A program made the translations under genes and the position numbers. From 70-18 sp041691815 (GTDB lineage: Bacteria > Pseudomonadota > Alphaproteobacteria > Acetobacterales > Acetobacteraceae), in the NCBI GenBank assembly GCA_041691815.1, contig JBEPTZ010000038.1:1-35736 (forward strand): 35,736 bases of DNA. The letters run 5' to 3'. How positions within the stretch are numbered: position 1 is the first letter of the stretch; each line of letters begins with the position of its first letter. Below are positions 14,329 through 23,370 of this stretch, piece after piece. The notes below the pieces were generated by a model. That model worked only from the letters and a program-made list of their open reading frames with translations. It was not told the origin of the DNA and ran no database searches.

Positions 14329-14520
14329 CTAGCCGGTGGCACCCAGCTTGGTCGCCACCGTGCCGAACAGGCTGATCAGTTGGGTTCCGACATCGGTCAC
14401 GCTGGCGACAATCGCCACCGCGATCAGAAATACGATGAGCCCATACTCAACAGCGGTGGCCCCCTCCTCGTCAGCAGCCAACTGACGCAGCACCGACCGA
14501 GCCATTTGCAGAATGTTCAT
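14329..14520 (-). CDS. flp: Flp/Fap-type major pilin
   Basis: 63 residues; the ATG at 14520 has AAGGAG nine bases upstream. A short positive leader ending EEG is followed by ATAVEYGLIVFLIAVAIVAS, so CpaA should cut between Gly20 and Ala21, leaving Glu and Tyr at +5/+6 as in all Flp pilins. The mature pilin would be about 43 residues. In many Tad loci flp is the first gene; here it lies near the operon's end, after tadG-like and behind a 78-bp gap containing a strong hairpin, so it may have its own transcript or stabilised 5' end. Confidence 0.93.
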   Translation of the reverse strand: MNILQMARSVLRQLAADEEGATAVEYGLIVFLIAVAIVASVTDVGTQLISLFGTVATKLGATG

Positions 14521-14556
14521 CAGAATAGCTCCTTCATTTGCCCGGTATTGGGGGAA

Positions 14557-14587
14557 CTCGGCCGGCGCCCGGGCGCCTCCGGCCGAG
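14557..14587 (-). terminator. Strong stem-loop between tadG-like and flp
   Basis: CTCGGCCGG and CCGGCCGAG form a perfect 9-bp stem. The enclosed sequence itself contains GGCGCCCGGGCGCC, a 14-bp palindrome on the transcribed strand. It sits 36 bp before the flp start, the only sizeable gap inside the Tad operon. It has no T-tract, so it could be a partial terminator, a processing site or a stabiliser of the flp message. Confidence 0.5.
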
Positions 14588-14598
14588 GGAGTCAACGG

Positions 14599-16362
14599 TC
14601 AGTTCACCAGCACCGGTGCGCCGCAGCGCACCCCGGTGGCGGTGACATCGAGATAGCCGATGCGGATACCCAGCGCCGCCAGCAAGCCGTCCACCAGCGG
14701 GTCGAGCCCGGCGAACACCGGTTGCAGCAGCGTGACCAGGCCGGCCTTGATGGTCGGGAGCAACAGATTCAGCACCGGCGCCAGCAACGGCGACAGCGCC
14801 GCACTCGGCGTCGCCGTCAGTGTCAGATGGCTGCCGAGGACCTGCAGCAGGTTGGCGAGCATTCCTGTGCTGCTGGCGGTCTGGGCTGTGCGTGCGGCGA
14901 TATCGGCCTGGCTGAAGGTCAACGGCGTCGCGGTGCCGCTACCCAGATCCAGTTCGGCCTGCCCGCTGATGCCCAGTATCCCCAAGAGATTCACCAGTTG
15001 CGCCGGGCTCACCGTCGGCCGCGCGCTGAAGTTGCTCATCGCTGCCGGCGTCACCGTGCCGATGAACACCCGCGCCGCCGCCGGTTGCGCCGCAATCGTC
15101 ACGGTTGCATCGGTGGCCGAATTGAGCCCGCAAGAGATGCCGGTCAGCGTGGCCTCGCCATCGGCGATTTCGATATAGATCGGCAGGCTGACCGGCGCGC
15201 TACCGAAACTGCCCCCGAGCGGCAGCGCGGCCAGAAGGTTCAACTGCAACTGCAGCCGCACCTGCGATGTGTGGACCTGCATTCCGACCGGGCCGAATAC
15301 GAACGGCGCCGAAACCGGCGGCTCGATCACCGTTGTCGCCGCGACCAGCGTCGCCACGCCCGGTATGCCCAATGTACTGACGGGTACCGTCACGAAATTA
15401 TGCCCGTTGGCCACCTGCGCCGCCAGCGAGGCCAGTTGATAGGCATTCAACGTGGTCTGCAACGCGGTCTGCGCATTGCCGGAATCCAGCCCCTCGGACT
15501 GCCATACGCCGAGATCGAACAGATCCGCGAGTTGCAGGTTCGGGCTGCCGGAAATCTGTGCCTGCAAAGACTGCAGCGCCACGGCGGCAACACTGCCTGG
15601 CGCATTCAGGGCATCGATCTCCGCCTGCAGCACCTGCTGCACCGAAACGCTGTTCTGCAGCAGGCTGCCATAGCTGCCAGCGGTTACCCCGATATTGGTC
15701 GCCAACGCCTGGAAGAAGCTGAGCGCGCTGATGTTGGCATTCAGCAGCCCATTATACGATACCGCATCGAGATCGATGTTGCTGCCGAGCACGCCGCTGA
15801 GCACCGCGTTGATCAATCCGCCATTGACCGACAGCAACCCGCTGCCGGCGTAAAACCCGCCCTGCGGAATCTGCGCCGCGGTGGCGGTGGCGGTAATTCC
15901 CACGCTATCGGTTCCAGGCAGCAACACCCGGCCCAGATACAGCGGCGACTGCGTACGACTGGCCACCCGTACTGCGTTCGGCCCACTGCCGAGGCTGGGA
16001 AAGCCCGGGCAGTCGCTGGCGCCGATGGTGAACCGTGCCGATGGCAACAGCCCGGCTTCCGGGCAATAGGTGCCGGTTTGCGCATTCGGCGCCGCCGCGG
16101 TGCCGGCACCGTGGTAGTTCAGCCCGAGATATTTATCGACCCAGGTTTGCGGATCGGTCGGCCCGGTATCTGTGGTCAGCGCATACGTCCCGGCCAGCGC
16201 CGCCGCATCGGTCGCCGCCTGCAACTGCCGCTGCGTCAGCCGGAAGCTGGCAACGTCGATCGCCAGCGCGGCCATGCCCAGCAGCATGGTCATCAGCAGG
16301 GCGACGATCACCGCGATGGCGCCGTCCTCCTGCCGCAACCGAGAATGCCGGGCAAGACCCAT
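14599..16362 (-). CDS. tadG: TadG-like pilus assembly protein
   Basis: 587 residues from the ATG at 16362, three bases after the preceding stop. The N-terminus has a TadE/TadG signature: DGAIAVIVALLMTMLLGMAALAIDV membrane helix followed by ASFRLTQRQLQAATDAAALAG, the conserved helix of this family. The long exported remainder (~60-587) is rich in Ala/Ser/Thr/Leu; a pair of cysteines (TYCPEAG and SDCPGF) lies near ~125-150. No von Willebrand domain was recognised by eye. TadG-like proteins are anchored assembly or anchoring factors of the Flp pilus. Confidence 0.82.
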   Translation of the reverse strand: MGLARHSRLRQEDGAIAVIVALLMTMLLGMAALAIDVASFRLTQRQLQAATDAAALAGTYALTTDTGPTDPQTWVDKYLGLNYHGAGTAAAPNAQTGTYCPEAGLLPSARFTIGASDCPGFPSLGSGPNAVRVASRTQSPLYLGRVLLPGTDSVGITATATAAQIPQGGFYAGSGLLSVNGGLINAVLSGVLGSNIDLDAVSYNGLLNANISALSFFQALATNIGVTAGSYGSLLQNSVSVQQVLQAEIDALNAPGSVAAVALQSLQAQISGSPNLQLADLFDLGVWQSEGLDSGNAQTALQTTLNAYQLASLAAQVANGHNFVTVPVSTLGIPGVATLVAATTVIEPPVSAPFVFGPVGMQVHTSQVRLQLQLNLLAALPLGGSFGSAPVSLPIYIEIADGEATLTGISCGLNSATDATVTIAAQPAAARVFIGTVTPAAMSNFSARPTVSPAQLVNLLGILGISGQAELDLGSGTATPLTFSQADIAARTAQTASSTGMLANLLQVLGSHLTLTATPSAALSPLLAPVLNLLLPTIKAGLVTLLQPVFAGLDPLVDGLLAALGIRIGYLDVTATGVRCGAPVLVN

Positions 16363-16364
16363 GG

Positions 16365-16676
16365 CTAGTAGCCGCCGCCGGAGCCGCTGGTCAGCCCGCC
16401 TGCAGCCCCGCCAGCCGTGCGGTCGCGGCTCTGACCGCCCTGGCGTGGGTTGGCCAGGTCCGCCAGGTGATGCTTCCAGATCGCGCTGGCCTCCGCGCCG
16501 GACAGCCCGGCCCCCGGCGCCGGCGGCGTGTTTACCTGCATGTCGATAATGCTCTGCCCGGTCTGCACCCGCGCCGCCTGCGCCGCCAGTTGCTGCTGCG
16601 AGGGTGGCGGCGTGCAGCCCGCTAACCCGGTGAGAACCACGGCCAGCGGCAGCCAGATGCGGCCTGGAAGCGTCAT
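16365..16676 (-). CDS. Small lipoprotein in the Tad operon
   Basis: 103 residues. Signal peptide with lipobox LAGC (Cys21), then a Gln/Ala-rich helical stretch (SQQQLAAQAARVQTGQSIID) and a Gly/Ser tail ending SGSGGGY. Its ATG overlaps the tadD stop (ATGA), and its own stop is 2 bp before tadG-like, so it is firmly part of the operon. Function is not recognised; a pilotin-like or periplasmic accessory role is only a positional guess. Confidence 0.75.
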   Translation of the reverse strand: MTLPGRIWLPLAVVLTGLAGCTPPPSQQQLAAQAARVQTGQSIIDMQVNTPPAPGAGLSGAEASAIWKHHLADLANPRQGGQSRDRTAGGAAGGLTSGSGGGY

Positions 16677-17443
16677 GGCGCCTTCTCCTGTGAACTGCGA
16701 CCCTGTGCGATGGGCGCGATGCCATGCACCGGCGCGTTGGCGGCAGTGGAAACCTGAAGCAGTTGGGCCGCCTGCTGGCGTTCCTGCCGATCGTTGATGG
16801 TTTCCACCAGCCGGGCGGCCTCGGCCTCTCGCCCGGCCAGGGTCAGCCCCAGCACCAGGTTGTTGCGCACCACCTGATTGCCCGGGTCCAGTTGCGCGGC
16901 CTGGCGCAGGGTGTCCAATCCCTGGTCATATTGCCCGGTCCGCACCAGCGCGAAGCCGAGATCGTTGACGTAGCTGGCATCTGCCGGCGCCCGCTTGGTT
17001 GCCTCGGTGAACTGGGTGACCGCATCCGGCCAATTTCGCCTCGCTGCCGCCACCCGCCCCAGCCCGGCATAGGCCGCCGCGGCCTGATCGCCGTTGCGCA
17101 GTTGTGCATACAGACGGCCGGCGCCGGCGTAATCCCCGGTATCCAGCAGGCAGTCTGCCTGCAACCGCTGCGCCGTCGGGTCGTCGGGGAACTGCCGATT
17201 GTAATCGTCGAGGAACGCCAGTGCCGCGCGTGACTTGCCCTGCTGGCGCAACCCGTCCACCAGCATCAGGAAGAGCTTGCGGGTCCGCGCGGCGTCCAGA
17301 TCCTTGGCCACCGGAATATCGTGGTTGGTCACACTGCGCTGCATCGCGAACGAGTTGGGCAATATGCCGCTCAGCGTCGAGCACCCCCCCAGCGCCGGCA
17401 AAACCGCAACCAGCGCCGCGCGCCAGTAAAGTGACGCGTTCAT
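16673..17443 (-). CDS. tadD: TadD-like TPR lipoprotein
   Basis: 256 residues; the ATG overlaps the tadC stop by 4 nt. Lipobox LGGC (Cys21) predicts an envelope lipoprotein. From ~55 to ~225 it is a run of TPR-type helix pairs: RKLFLMLVDGLRQQGKSRAA, AQRLQADCLLDTGDYAGAGR, AYAGLGRVAAARRNWPDAV, SYVNDLGFALVRTGQYDQGL and NNLVLGLTLAGREAEAARL. TadD proteins are TPR lipoproteins thought to help the secretin or pilus base assemble. It sits between tadC and a small lipoprotein. Confidence 0.88.
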   Translation of the reverse strand: MNASLYWRAALVAVLPALGGCSTLSGILPNSFAMQRSVTNHDIPVAKDLDAARTRKLFLMLVDGLRQQGKSRAALAFLDDYNRQFPDDPTAQRLQADCLLDTGDYAGAGRLYAQLRNGDQAAAAYAGLGRVAAARRNWPDAVTQFTEATKRAPADASYVNDLGFALVRTGQYDQGLDTLRQAAQLDPGNQVVRNNLVLGLTLAGREAEAARLVETINDRQERQQAAQLLQVSTAANAPVHGIAPIAQGRSSQEKAP

Positions 17444-18402
17444 TGCTGTGCTCCCGCGAGAGGGGTGGAAGAGATTGTCGTCGTCGGCGCCTGGCGCGCG
17501 TTCACCTGCGCCAGCGTCGCCTTCACCGCCACCACGGATGGTCCGGCCAGCATGATCATCACCGCCGGCATCAGGAACAGCACCATCACCATGGTCATCA
17601 TCGTCGTCTGCCGCCCGGCGGCGCCGCGCGCCAGCGCCAGCCGCCGGTCGCTGAATTCGCGCACATAGTCGCGCAGCGATGGCCCGATCTCGGCGCCGTA
17701 GACCAGCGACTGCTTCAGCAGCGCCGCGAGGTCGCGCGCGCCGAACACCCCGAGCCGCGCTGCCCAGCGGTCCAGCGCCAACTCGTAATCCATGCCCTTC
17801 TGCAGGTCGTCCACCAGCGCCGCCAGCGTCCGCTGGGTCCGCTCCACGCCGCCGATGCGCTGCTGCACCAGATAGCGGAACGCCTGGTCCAGGCTGATGC
17901 CGCTCTCCAGCAGCAGCAGCAGCAGGTCCAGCAGGAACGGCATCTCCTTGTTCATCCGCCGCGTGCCGGCACTGGCGCGCGAGCGAAGCACCGCCTTGGC
18001 CACCAGGAACCCCGCGGCCGCGCCGCTCGCCGCATATAGCAGCATCCTGCCGTGCGACATGCCGGTCGCCAGCCCATACAGCGCCACCGCGCCGGCCCAG
18101 CCTAGCACCGCCGCCAGCCGCAACAGCGCGAATACCGCCACCGCGGTCGGCGCCGCGTACCCCGCCGCATGCAGCGCCGCCGATAATTCCGCCCGGTCCT
18201 TGGCGCCGGTGGTCAGCAGCTTCTCCACGCCGGTCAGCCGGGCGCTCGCCACCGCCGCCTCGCTGGGCGCCGGCCCGTGCAGCAGCGCCAGCCGCTGTTC
18301 CAGCCGCACCTGCTCGCCGCGGGTCTGCGACCACAGCAACAACACCGCCGAGCCGGCCAGCAGGCCGATACTGATCAGGATGAAACTGTTCTGCATCACC
18401 AT
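17440..18402 (-). CDS. tadC: Type II secretion F-like inner-membrane protein TadC
   Basis: 320 residues from the ATG at 18402 (an ATG two codons later is also possible), 2 bp after tadB ends. N-terminal helix FILISIGLLAGSAVLLL, two central helices, then the T2SSF domain with MPFLLDLLLLLLESGISLDQAF and LLKQSLVYGAEIGPSLRDYVREFSDRR, and a last helix VMVLFLMPAVMIMLAGP. With TadB it forms the inner-membrane platform driven by the CpaF ATPase. Confidence 0.93.
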   Translation of the reverse strand: MVMQNSFILISIGLLAGSAVLLLWSQTRGEQVRLEQRLALLHGPAPSEAAVASARLTGVEKLLTTGAKDRAELSAALHAAGYAAPTAVAVFALLRLAAVLGWAGAVALYGLATGMSHGRMLLYAASGAAAGFLVAKAVLRSRASAGTRRMNKEMPFLLDLLLLLLESGISLDQAFRYLVQQRIGGVERTQRTLAALVDDLQKGMDYELALDRWAARLGVFGARDLAALLKQSLVYGAEIGPSLRDYVREFSDRRLALARGAAGRQTTMMTMVMVLFLMPAVMIMLAGPSVVAVKATLAQVNARQAPTTTISSTPLAGAQQ

Positions 18403-18404
18403 GG

Positions 18405-19325
18405 CTAGTAATCCAGCCGCAGCAGCCGGCGGATCGCCACCACGCCGATCACCTGCAACCCGCCGGCCACCGCCAGCAGCCGATGCCCGGTGGGGTCGGT
18501 GAAAAAGAACGTCGCATAGCGCGGGTTCATCGTGCTCATCAGCACGAAGGCGATCACCGGCAGTGCACCGATCAGCAGCGCGCTCACCCGCGTCTCGGCG
18601 GTGGCCGAACGCAATTCCCGCGTCACCCGCTCCCGGTCGCGCAGCGTGTTGGCCAGGTTGCCCAGCACGGTGGAAAGCCTGCCGCCATAACGCAGGTTGG
18701 CCTGCACCGCGGCGGCGAACATATGCATCTCGGCCAGGTCCAGCCGATCCGACAGCCACACCAGGCTGTCCCCCACCGCCGCACCGTTCTGCATCCGCCG
18801 CACCATCGGCTGCAGATACCGCCGCACCCCGGGTTCGGCGCCGGCGGTGATCCGCCCCAGCGCCTGCTGCAGCGAGACGCCGGAGATCAGCATCTGCCTG
18901 ATGCTGTCGATAAAGAACGGCATCGCGTTCACCATCACCGCGATCCGCCGCGCCGCCAGCACCCGCAGCGCCATCGGCCCCACCGCCAGCAGCAGCAGCG
19001 CCAGCCCGGTGCCGGCGATCCAGTTCACCTGCCACCCCAGCACGCCGCCCAGCAGCAGCGCCAGCCCCACCGCCAGGGTGATCGCGCCGCCATCCGGCAC
19101 ATAATCGGCGCGCAGCAGCGTCACTCGCAGCCAGTCCGGCAGCCCGCCTGGCAGTTCGCGCCCGGCGACCCGCACCCCGGTCATGCCGCCACGCAGCCCA
19201 AGCTGCGACACCCGCTCCGCCACCTGCCGCCGGTCGCGCCGCCGCCGCCCGCCGGCGGCCATCACCAGCCCGCCGCACAGCGACAGCGTGACACAGCCCA
19301 GCAGCAGGAGTTGCGCCCCGTTCAC
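18405..19325 (-). CDS. tadB: Type II secretion F-like inner-membrane protein TadB
   Basis: About 306 residues from a GTG at 19325, chosen because it gives a first membrane helix (AQLLLLGCVTLSLCGGLVM) at the N-terminus and a 7-bp gap to cpaF; an ATG at 19361 would overlap cpaF by 29 bp. The T2SSF region reads MPFFIDSIRQMLISGVSLQQALGRI, then VGDSLVWLSDRLDLAEMHMFAAAV and a final helix near FVLMSTMNPRYATFFF. It is the partner of TadC in the pilus platform. Confidence 0.92.
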   Translation of the reverse strand: MNGAQLLLLGCVTLSLCGGLVMAAGGRRRRDRRQVAERVSQLGLRGGMTGVRVAGRELPGGLPDWLRVTLLRADYVPDGGAITLAVGLALLLGGVLGWQVNWIAGTGLALLLLAVGPMALRVLAARRIAVMVNAMPFFIDSIRQMLISGVSLQQALGRITAGAEPGVRRYLQPMVRRMQNGAAVGDSLVWLSDRLDLAEMHMFAAAVQANLRYGGRLSTVLGNLANTLRDRERVTRELRSATAETRVSALLIGALPVIAFVLMSTMNPRYATFFFTDPTGHRLLAVAGGLQVIGVVAIRRLLRLDY

Positions 19326-19332
19326 CCCCTGT

Positions 19333-20730
19333 TCATCCGATCTGCGGCGCGACGCGGTCATGCGTTGCGCCCAGCGCCGGCACCGTCGCCAGCCGCGCCG
19401 CGAAGAATGGCCGCTGCCCGCCGCCGACAAACTCGCCCTGACCAGACAGCGGCGGCGACTCTTCGAAGCTGAACAACTCGTTCAGCGTGTAGCTGTCGCC
19501 CTCGATCCCGGTCAGCTCGGCGATCGTCGTCACCCGCCGCCGGCCATTGGCCATCCGCTGTGCCTGCACGATCACCTGGATGCTCGAAGCGATATAACGC
19601 CGCAACGTCCGCGGATCGGCATTCAGGCCGCCGAACCCCAGCAGCATCTCGATCCGCGCCAGCGCATCGCGGCCGCTATTGGCGTGGATGGTCGACATGC
19701 TGCCGTCATGCCCGGTGTTCATCGCCTGCAGCATCTCCACCGCCTCGCCGCCGCGCACCTCGCCGAGGATGATCCGGTCCGGCCGCATCCGCAGCGCGTT
19801 GCGCACCAAGTCGCGCGCATTCACCTCGCGCGCGCCATCGGAGTTGGCCGGCCGCGTCTCCAGCCGCGCCACGTGGCTCTGCCGCAGCTGCAACTCGGCG
19901 GCGTCTTCGATCGTCACCAGTCGCTCGGTCTCTGGAATGAACCCGCTCAGCATATTGAGCAGCGTGGTCTTGCCCGAGCCGGTGCCGCCGCAGATCAGCA
20001 TATTCAGCCGCGAGCGGATCGCGGTCGACAGGAATACCAGCATCTCCTGGGTCAGCGAGCCGCTGCGCACATAATCGGCGGCGCGCAGCGGATGCGGCTT
20101 GCTCTTGCGGATCGAGATCAGCGGCCCGTCGATCGCCACCGGCGGGATCACGATATTCACCCGCGAGCCATCCGCCAGCCGCGCATCCACATACGGCGAA
20201 GCCTCGTCCACCCGCCGGCCGATCGGGCTCACGATCCGCTGGATGATGTTCATCAGATGCGCGGTGTCGCGGAACCGCCCAGGTGCCCGCTGCAACCGCC
20301 CCTCGCGTTCCACGTAGATCTTCAGCGGGCCGTTGACGTTGATGTCATCCACCGACGGATCGCGCAGCAGCGGCTCCAGCGGCCCCAGTCCCACCACCTC
20401 GTAGCTCACCTCCTGCATCAGGTCGGCGCGCTCGCTGGCGTTCAGCGCGATACCGTCGGCCGCCGAGATCGCCATCAGCGCCCGCGCGATCTCCTCGCGC
20501 AGCGTATCGGCATCCAGCGTCTCGGCGCTGACCCCGCGCACCTCCAGCAATTCCAGCACCCGGTTGAACACCCGGAATTTCAGCGCCTGATAGGCTTCGT
20601 TGCACGACTGGCCGGCGCCGGACCGGGCATTCGCAGCCTCGCCCTTCGTCGACTGGCCGGCATTCGGGCCAGCCGGCACCGGGTCCGCCGTTCCCGCCTC
20701 CGCCTGCAATTCCTGGAACAACCCGTTCAT
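19333..20730 (-). CDS. cpaF: Tad pilus secretion ATPase CpaF/TadA
   Basis: 465 residues; the ATG overlaps the cpaE stop (ATGA). After a variable N-terminus (~1-40) comes the N-terminal ATPase subdomain (VGLGPLEPLLRDPSVDDINVNG). Walker A GGTGSGKTT is at 248-256, the Asp box is near ERLVTIEDAAEL, Walker B is RIILGEVRGGEA (~319-330), and the His box is MSTIHANS. It powers Flp pilus extension, and in some species retraction, from the cytosolic face with TadB/TadC. All motifs are intact and the length is typical. Confidence 0.95.
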   Translation of the reverse strand: MNGLFQELQAEAGTADPVPAGPNAGQSTKGEAANARSGAGQSCNEAYQALKFRVFNRVLELLEVRGVSAETLDADTLREEIARALMAISAADGIALNASERADLMQEVSYEVVGLGPLEPLLRDPSVDDINVNGPLKIYVEREGRLQRAPGRFRDTAHLMNIIQRIVSPIGRRVDEASPYVDARLADGSRVNIVIPPVAIDGPLISIRKSKPHPLRAADYVRSGSLTQEMLVFLSTAIRSRLNMLICGGTGSGKTTLLNMLSGFIPETERLVTIEDAAELQLRQSHVARLETRPANSDGAREVNARDLVRNALRMRPDRIILGEVRGGEAVEMLQAMNTGHDGSMSTIHANSGRDALARIEMLLGFGGLNADPRTLRRYIASSIQVIVQAQRMANGRRRVTTIAELTGIEGDSYTLNELFSFEESPPLSGQGEFVGGGQRPFFAARLATVPALGATHDRVAPQIG

Positions 20731-21926
20731 GGCGCGGTATGTGCCGAGCGCAGCAGCGGCGACGGCCGTGCCCGCGGTGCCAGCATCCGCCGCAGCCAGC
20801 CCAGCCGCGCCGGCCGCGCCGGCGTCCCGGCCAGCCCCTGCAGCACCCGCGCATACGGCGCGCGCGGCTGCTCGGTCACGAACGGCACCCCCTTGTTGGC
20901 GGCATTGACCAGCCCCGCCCCGGTGCGCGGCAGCCGCACGCTGCGCGCCACCCCTAGCACGGTGCGCATCTGCACGTCGGTCAGCGTAATCGCCGGGTCG
21001 TGCTCGCTCACCACCAGGGTGATCCGCGCCTCCGCCTCTGGAGCGGCCAGCCTGGTCAGCATGTCGCGGCACGCTTTCACCGAAGTCAGCCGCTGCGACG
21101 CCACCAGGTAGAATTGCTGCGCGTCGGCCATCAGCCCGCCAACCAGCTCGACATTCTGCAACCCGGCCAGGTTGACCACCACGCAGCTGAACATGCCGCG
21201 CAGCAGCCGCACCGCCGCCAGGATGGCGGTCGCCGTCACCTCGGTCGCCTCCTGCGCCCCCAGCGCCAGCGGCAGCACCAGCAGGCCGGAGGGCCGGTGG
21301 CGGGTCAGCACGGTGTCCAGCAGCGTCCGGTCCAGCCGCGCCAGGTCATGCACTGCATCGCGCACCACATAGTTCAGCCCCAGGTCCAGCGCCGGGCCGG
21401 CGATGGTGCTCGGCAGATGGCAGTCCACCAGCAACACCTCGCCGCCACGCTGCGCCTCCAGCACCGCGTAGTTGACCGCGAACAGCCCTTCGCCATCATT
21501 CGGCTGCCCCGCCTTGATCACCACCAGCCGCCCGGCCGGGTGCGCCGCGGCACGGCGCAACTGGTCGAGCTGCGCGCCGATCTGCCGCTGCAGCACCTCC
21601 ACCGGGGCGGCGTGGTCGATGAAGTCGCGCACCCCGGCGCGCACCGCGGCCAGCACCATGCTGCTGCTCGACTCGTCGCCCAGGGCCACCAGCGGCCGCG
21701 TCGGGTCGGCCTCGTGCAGCGCCCGCACGATCAGCATTGCGGCATCGAACTCGGCCTGGCCGACCCCGAAATCCACCACCACCAGGTCCGGCCGCACCGA
21801 GGCCGCCATTTCACGCAGCGTCTCGGCCACCGGATCCATGCGGACCACGCCGGCGCCGGTCTCCAGCGCCGCCACCAGCCGCTCGGTCATCGCGGTGTCG
21901 TGGGAAAGATGCAGTACCCGGAACAT
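20727..21926 (-). CDS. cpaE: CpaE/TadZ pilus-localisation ATPase-like protein
   Basis: 399 residues; GAGGT lies eight bases before the ATG at 21926. The N-terminal half is receiver-like (VRPDLVVVDFG, GVRDFI) as in TadZ/CpaE. The C-terminal half is MinD/ParA-like: switch-like LLVDCHLPSTIAGPALDLGL and VVVNLAGLQ. The deviant Walker A position reads KAGQPNDGEGLFAVN (~138-152) and lacks the Gly-Lys-Thr/Ser core, so nucleotide binding may be lost or altered. CpaE proteins place the Tad machine at a cell pole. Order and overlap with cpaC/cpaF support the call. Confidence 0.9.
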   Translation of the reverse strand: MFRVLHLSHDTAMTERLVAALETGAGVVRMDPVAETLREMAASVRPDLVVVDFGVGQAEFDAAMLIVRALHEADPTRPLVALGDESSSSMVLAAVRAGVRDFIDHAAPVEVLQRQIGAQLDQLRRAAAHPAGRLVVIKAGQPNDGEGLFAVNYAVLEAQRGGEVLLVDCHLPSTIAGPALDLGLNYVVRDAVHDLARLDRTLLDTVLTRHRPSGLLVLPLALGAQEATEVTATAILAAVRLLRGMFSCVVVNLAGLQNVELVGGLMADAQQFYLVASQRLTSVKACRDMLTRLAAPEAEARITLVVSEHDPAITLTDVQMRTVLGVARSVRLPRTGAGLVNAANKGVPFVTEQPRAPYARVLQGLAGTPARPARLGWLRRMLAPRARPSPLLRSAHTAP

Positions 21927-21930
21927 GGTT

Positions 21931-23370
21931 CTACCTCGCAAGGCCGTAGGCGCGGACGATATTGTCCAACGGCTTGGCATTCAGCACGATGTCGCCGAAG
22001 CTCGGGTCGTAGTTGCGGGTCGCGGCACCCGGCAGCGGCGGGATCTTGTTGCCGTCCATCGGCCCCACCAGATGCGGCGTGGCGATCACGATCAGTTCCT
22101 GCCGCTCGCGGCTGTTCTGGGTGAAGCGGAAGAAGTTGCCGATGATCGGCAGGTCGCCCAGCCACGGCACCTTGTTCTCCACCGAGGTGTCATTGCTGTA
22201 GATCAGCCCGGCCAGCATGAAGCTCTGCCCGTTGCCCAGTTCCACCGTCGTGCTGGTGGAGCGGCGGCGGAACGCCGGCACCGAGTAGCCCTGGAAGCTC
22301 AGCGCGTTGGCATTGTCGATCTCGCTCACCTCCGGCGACACCCGCAGCAGGATGCGGCCGTTCGACAGCACCACCGGCGCGATCTCCAGCCGCACGCCGT
22401 AGGGATGGTACTGGATCGTCACCGACCCGCTGCCGCTGCCGCTCTGCGGCACCGGGATCGGGATGTCGCCCCCGGCCAGGAAGCTGGCCTGCGAGCCGGA
22501 GCGAACCATCAGCGTCGGCTCGGCCAGCAGCTGCATCAGCCCGGAGCCGGACAGCACGCTGACCATGCCGAGCGCGTTGGATTGCGGGCTGGCCAGGAAC
22601 AGGTTGAACGCGGCGGCCAGCGGCAGCGAGGTCGCCAGGTTGAGCCCGGTGCCGAACGGGTTGCCGTTGATCAGCGGCGTGTTGAAGCCGCCGACGGTCG
22701 AGGGCGCGGTCACCGCCCCCTGGATGCCGCGGCCCAGCGACTGCAGGTTGAACCCCAGCGCCTTCATGGTGTTGACCGAGACCGCCGCGAAGCGGATCTG
22801 CACCGCCACCATCTGTCCGCCGCCCACCTGCGTGGTGTCCGCCACCTTGCCGCCGCCGGCCGCGGCGATCGCCGCCGCCCGGGTGTGTGCCTCCAGACTC
22901 GGCAGGTTGCCCGAAAGCACCCCGTCCTCGCCGTCGCCGCTGAACCGCACGCCGCCAAGACCCGGCTGGCCGCGCAGTGCCGCGCGCACATCCACCCCGC
23001 CGCCGCCGGCCGCGGCCGGCGCCGCGGCCGGTGCCGGGCGATCCTCGCCGGCCACTCTCACGTCATAGGCGATGCCTTCGGCGCCGGACGCGGTGAACAG
23101 CGTCATCCCGGTATGCCCCGGCCGCAGCCCCACCACCTGCACCTGGCGTTCGTTCAGCACCGTTGCTTCCACGATGCCGGGCAGCGCGATCACGATCCGG
23201 GTCACCGCCGCCGGCAGGTCCAGGATGCGCTGGCCGCCCACCGGCAGCGCGATGGTGGCCGCCCAGCCGCTCACCGGCAGCAGCACCATCGCGATCGCGG
23301 CCAGCAGCCGCAGCAGTGCGAGCCGCGTCATGTCGCGGGTCCGGGTGCCTGAAATTGTCACTGCTGTCAC
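21931..23370 (-). CDS. cpaC: Tad pilus outer-membrane secretin CpaC/RcpA
   Basis: 479 residues if the GTG at 23370 is used (GTGA overlap with cpaB); an ATG at 23331 would start just before the signal peptide (LLRLLAAIAMVLLPVSGWA). The N-terminal domain ALPVGGQRILDLP...VVGLRPGHTGMTLF is the pilus/BON-type domain of CpaC. The secretin domain (~190-450) shows VAVQIRFAAVSV, LLAEPTLMVRSGSQASFLAGGDIPIPV, GVRLEIAPVVL, LGNGQSFMLAGLI and VPWLGDLPIIGNFFR. It forms the ring through which the Flp pilus leaves the cell. Confidence 0.95.
   Translation of the reverse strand: MTAVTISGTRTRDMTRLALLRLLAAIAMVLLPVSGWAATIALPVGGQRILDLPAAVTRIVIALPGIVEATVLNERQVQVVGLRPGHTGMTLFTASGAEGIAYDVRVAGEDRPAPAAAPAAAGGGGVDVRAALRGQPGLGGVRFSGDGEDGVLSGNLPSLEAHTRAAAIAAAGGGKVADTTQVGGGQMVAVQIRFAAVSVNTMKALGFNLQSLGRGIQGAVTAPSTVGGFNTPLINGNPFGTGLNLATSLPLAAAFNLFLASPQSNALGMVSVLSGSGLMQLLAEPTLMVRSGSQASFLAGGDIPIPVPQSGSGSGSVTIQYHPYGVRLEIAPVVLSNGRILLRVSPEVSEIDNANALSFQGYSVPAFRRRSTSTTVELGNGQSFMLAGLIYSNDTSVENKVPWLGDLPIIGNFFRFTQNSRERQELIVIATPHLVGPMDGNKIPPLPGAATRNYDPSFGDIVLNAKPLDNIVRAYGLAR

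Noticed and set aside
21472..23352. Long plus-strand open frame opposite cpaC/cpaE
   Set aside because: It is a high-GC shadow; His/Arg/Gln-rich, no domain, and the minus strand encodes a complete secretin and CpaE. Similar shadows opposite 1771-3165, 9344-11059, 14203-16368, 19183-21111 and 25267-27033 were dropped for the same reason.
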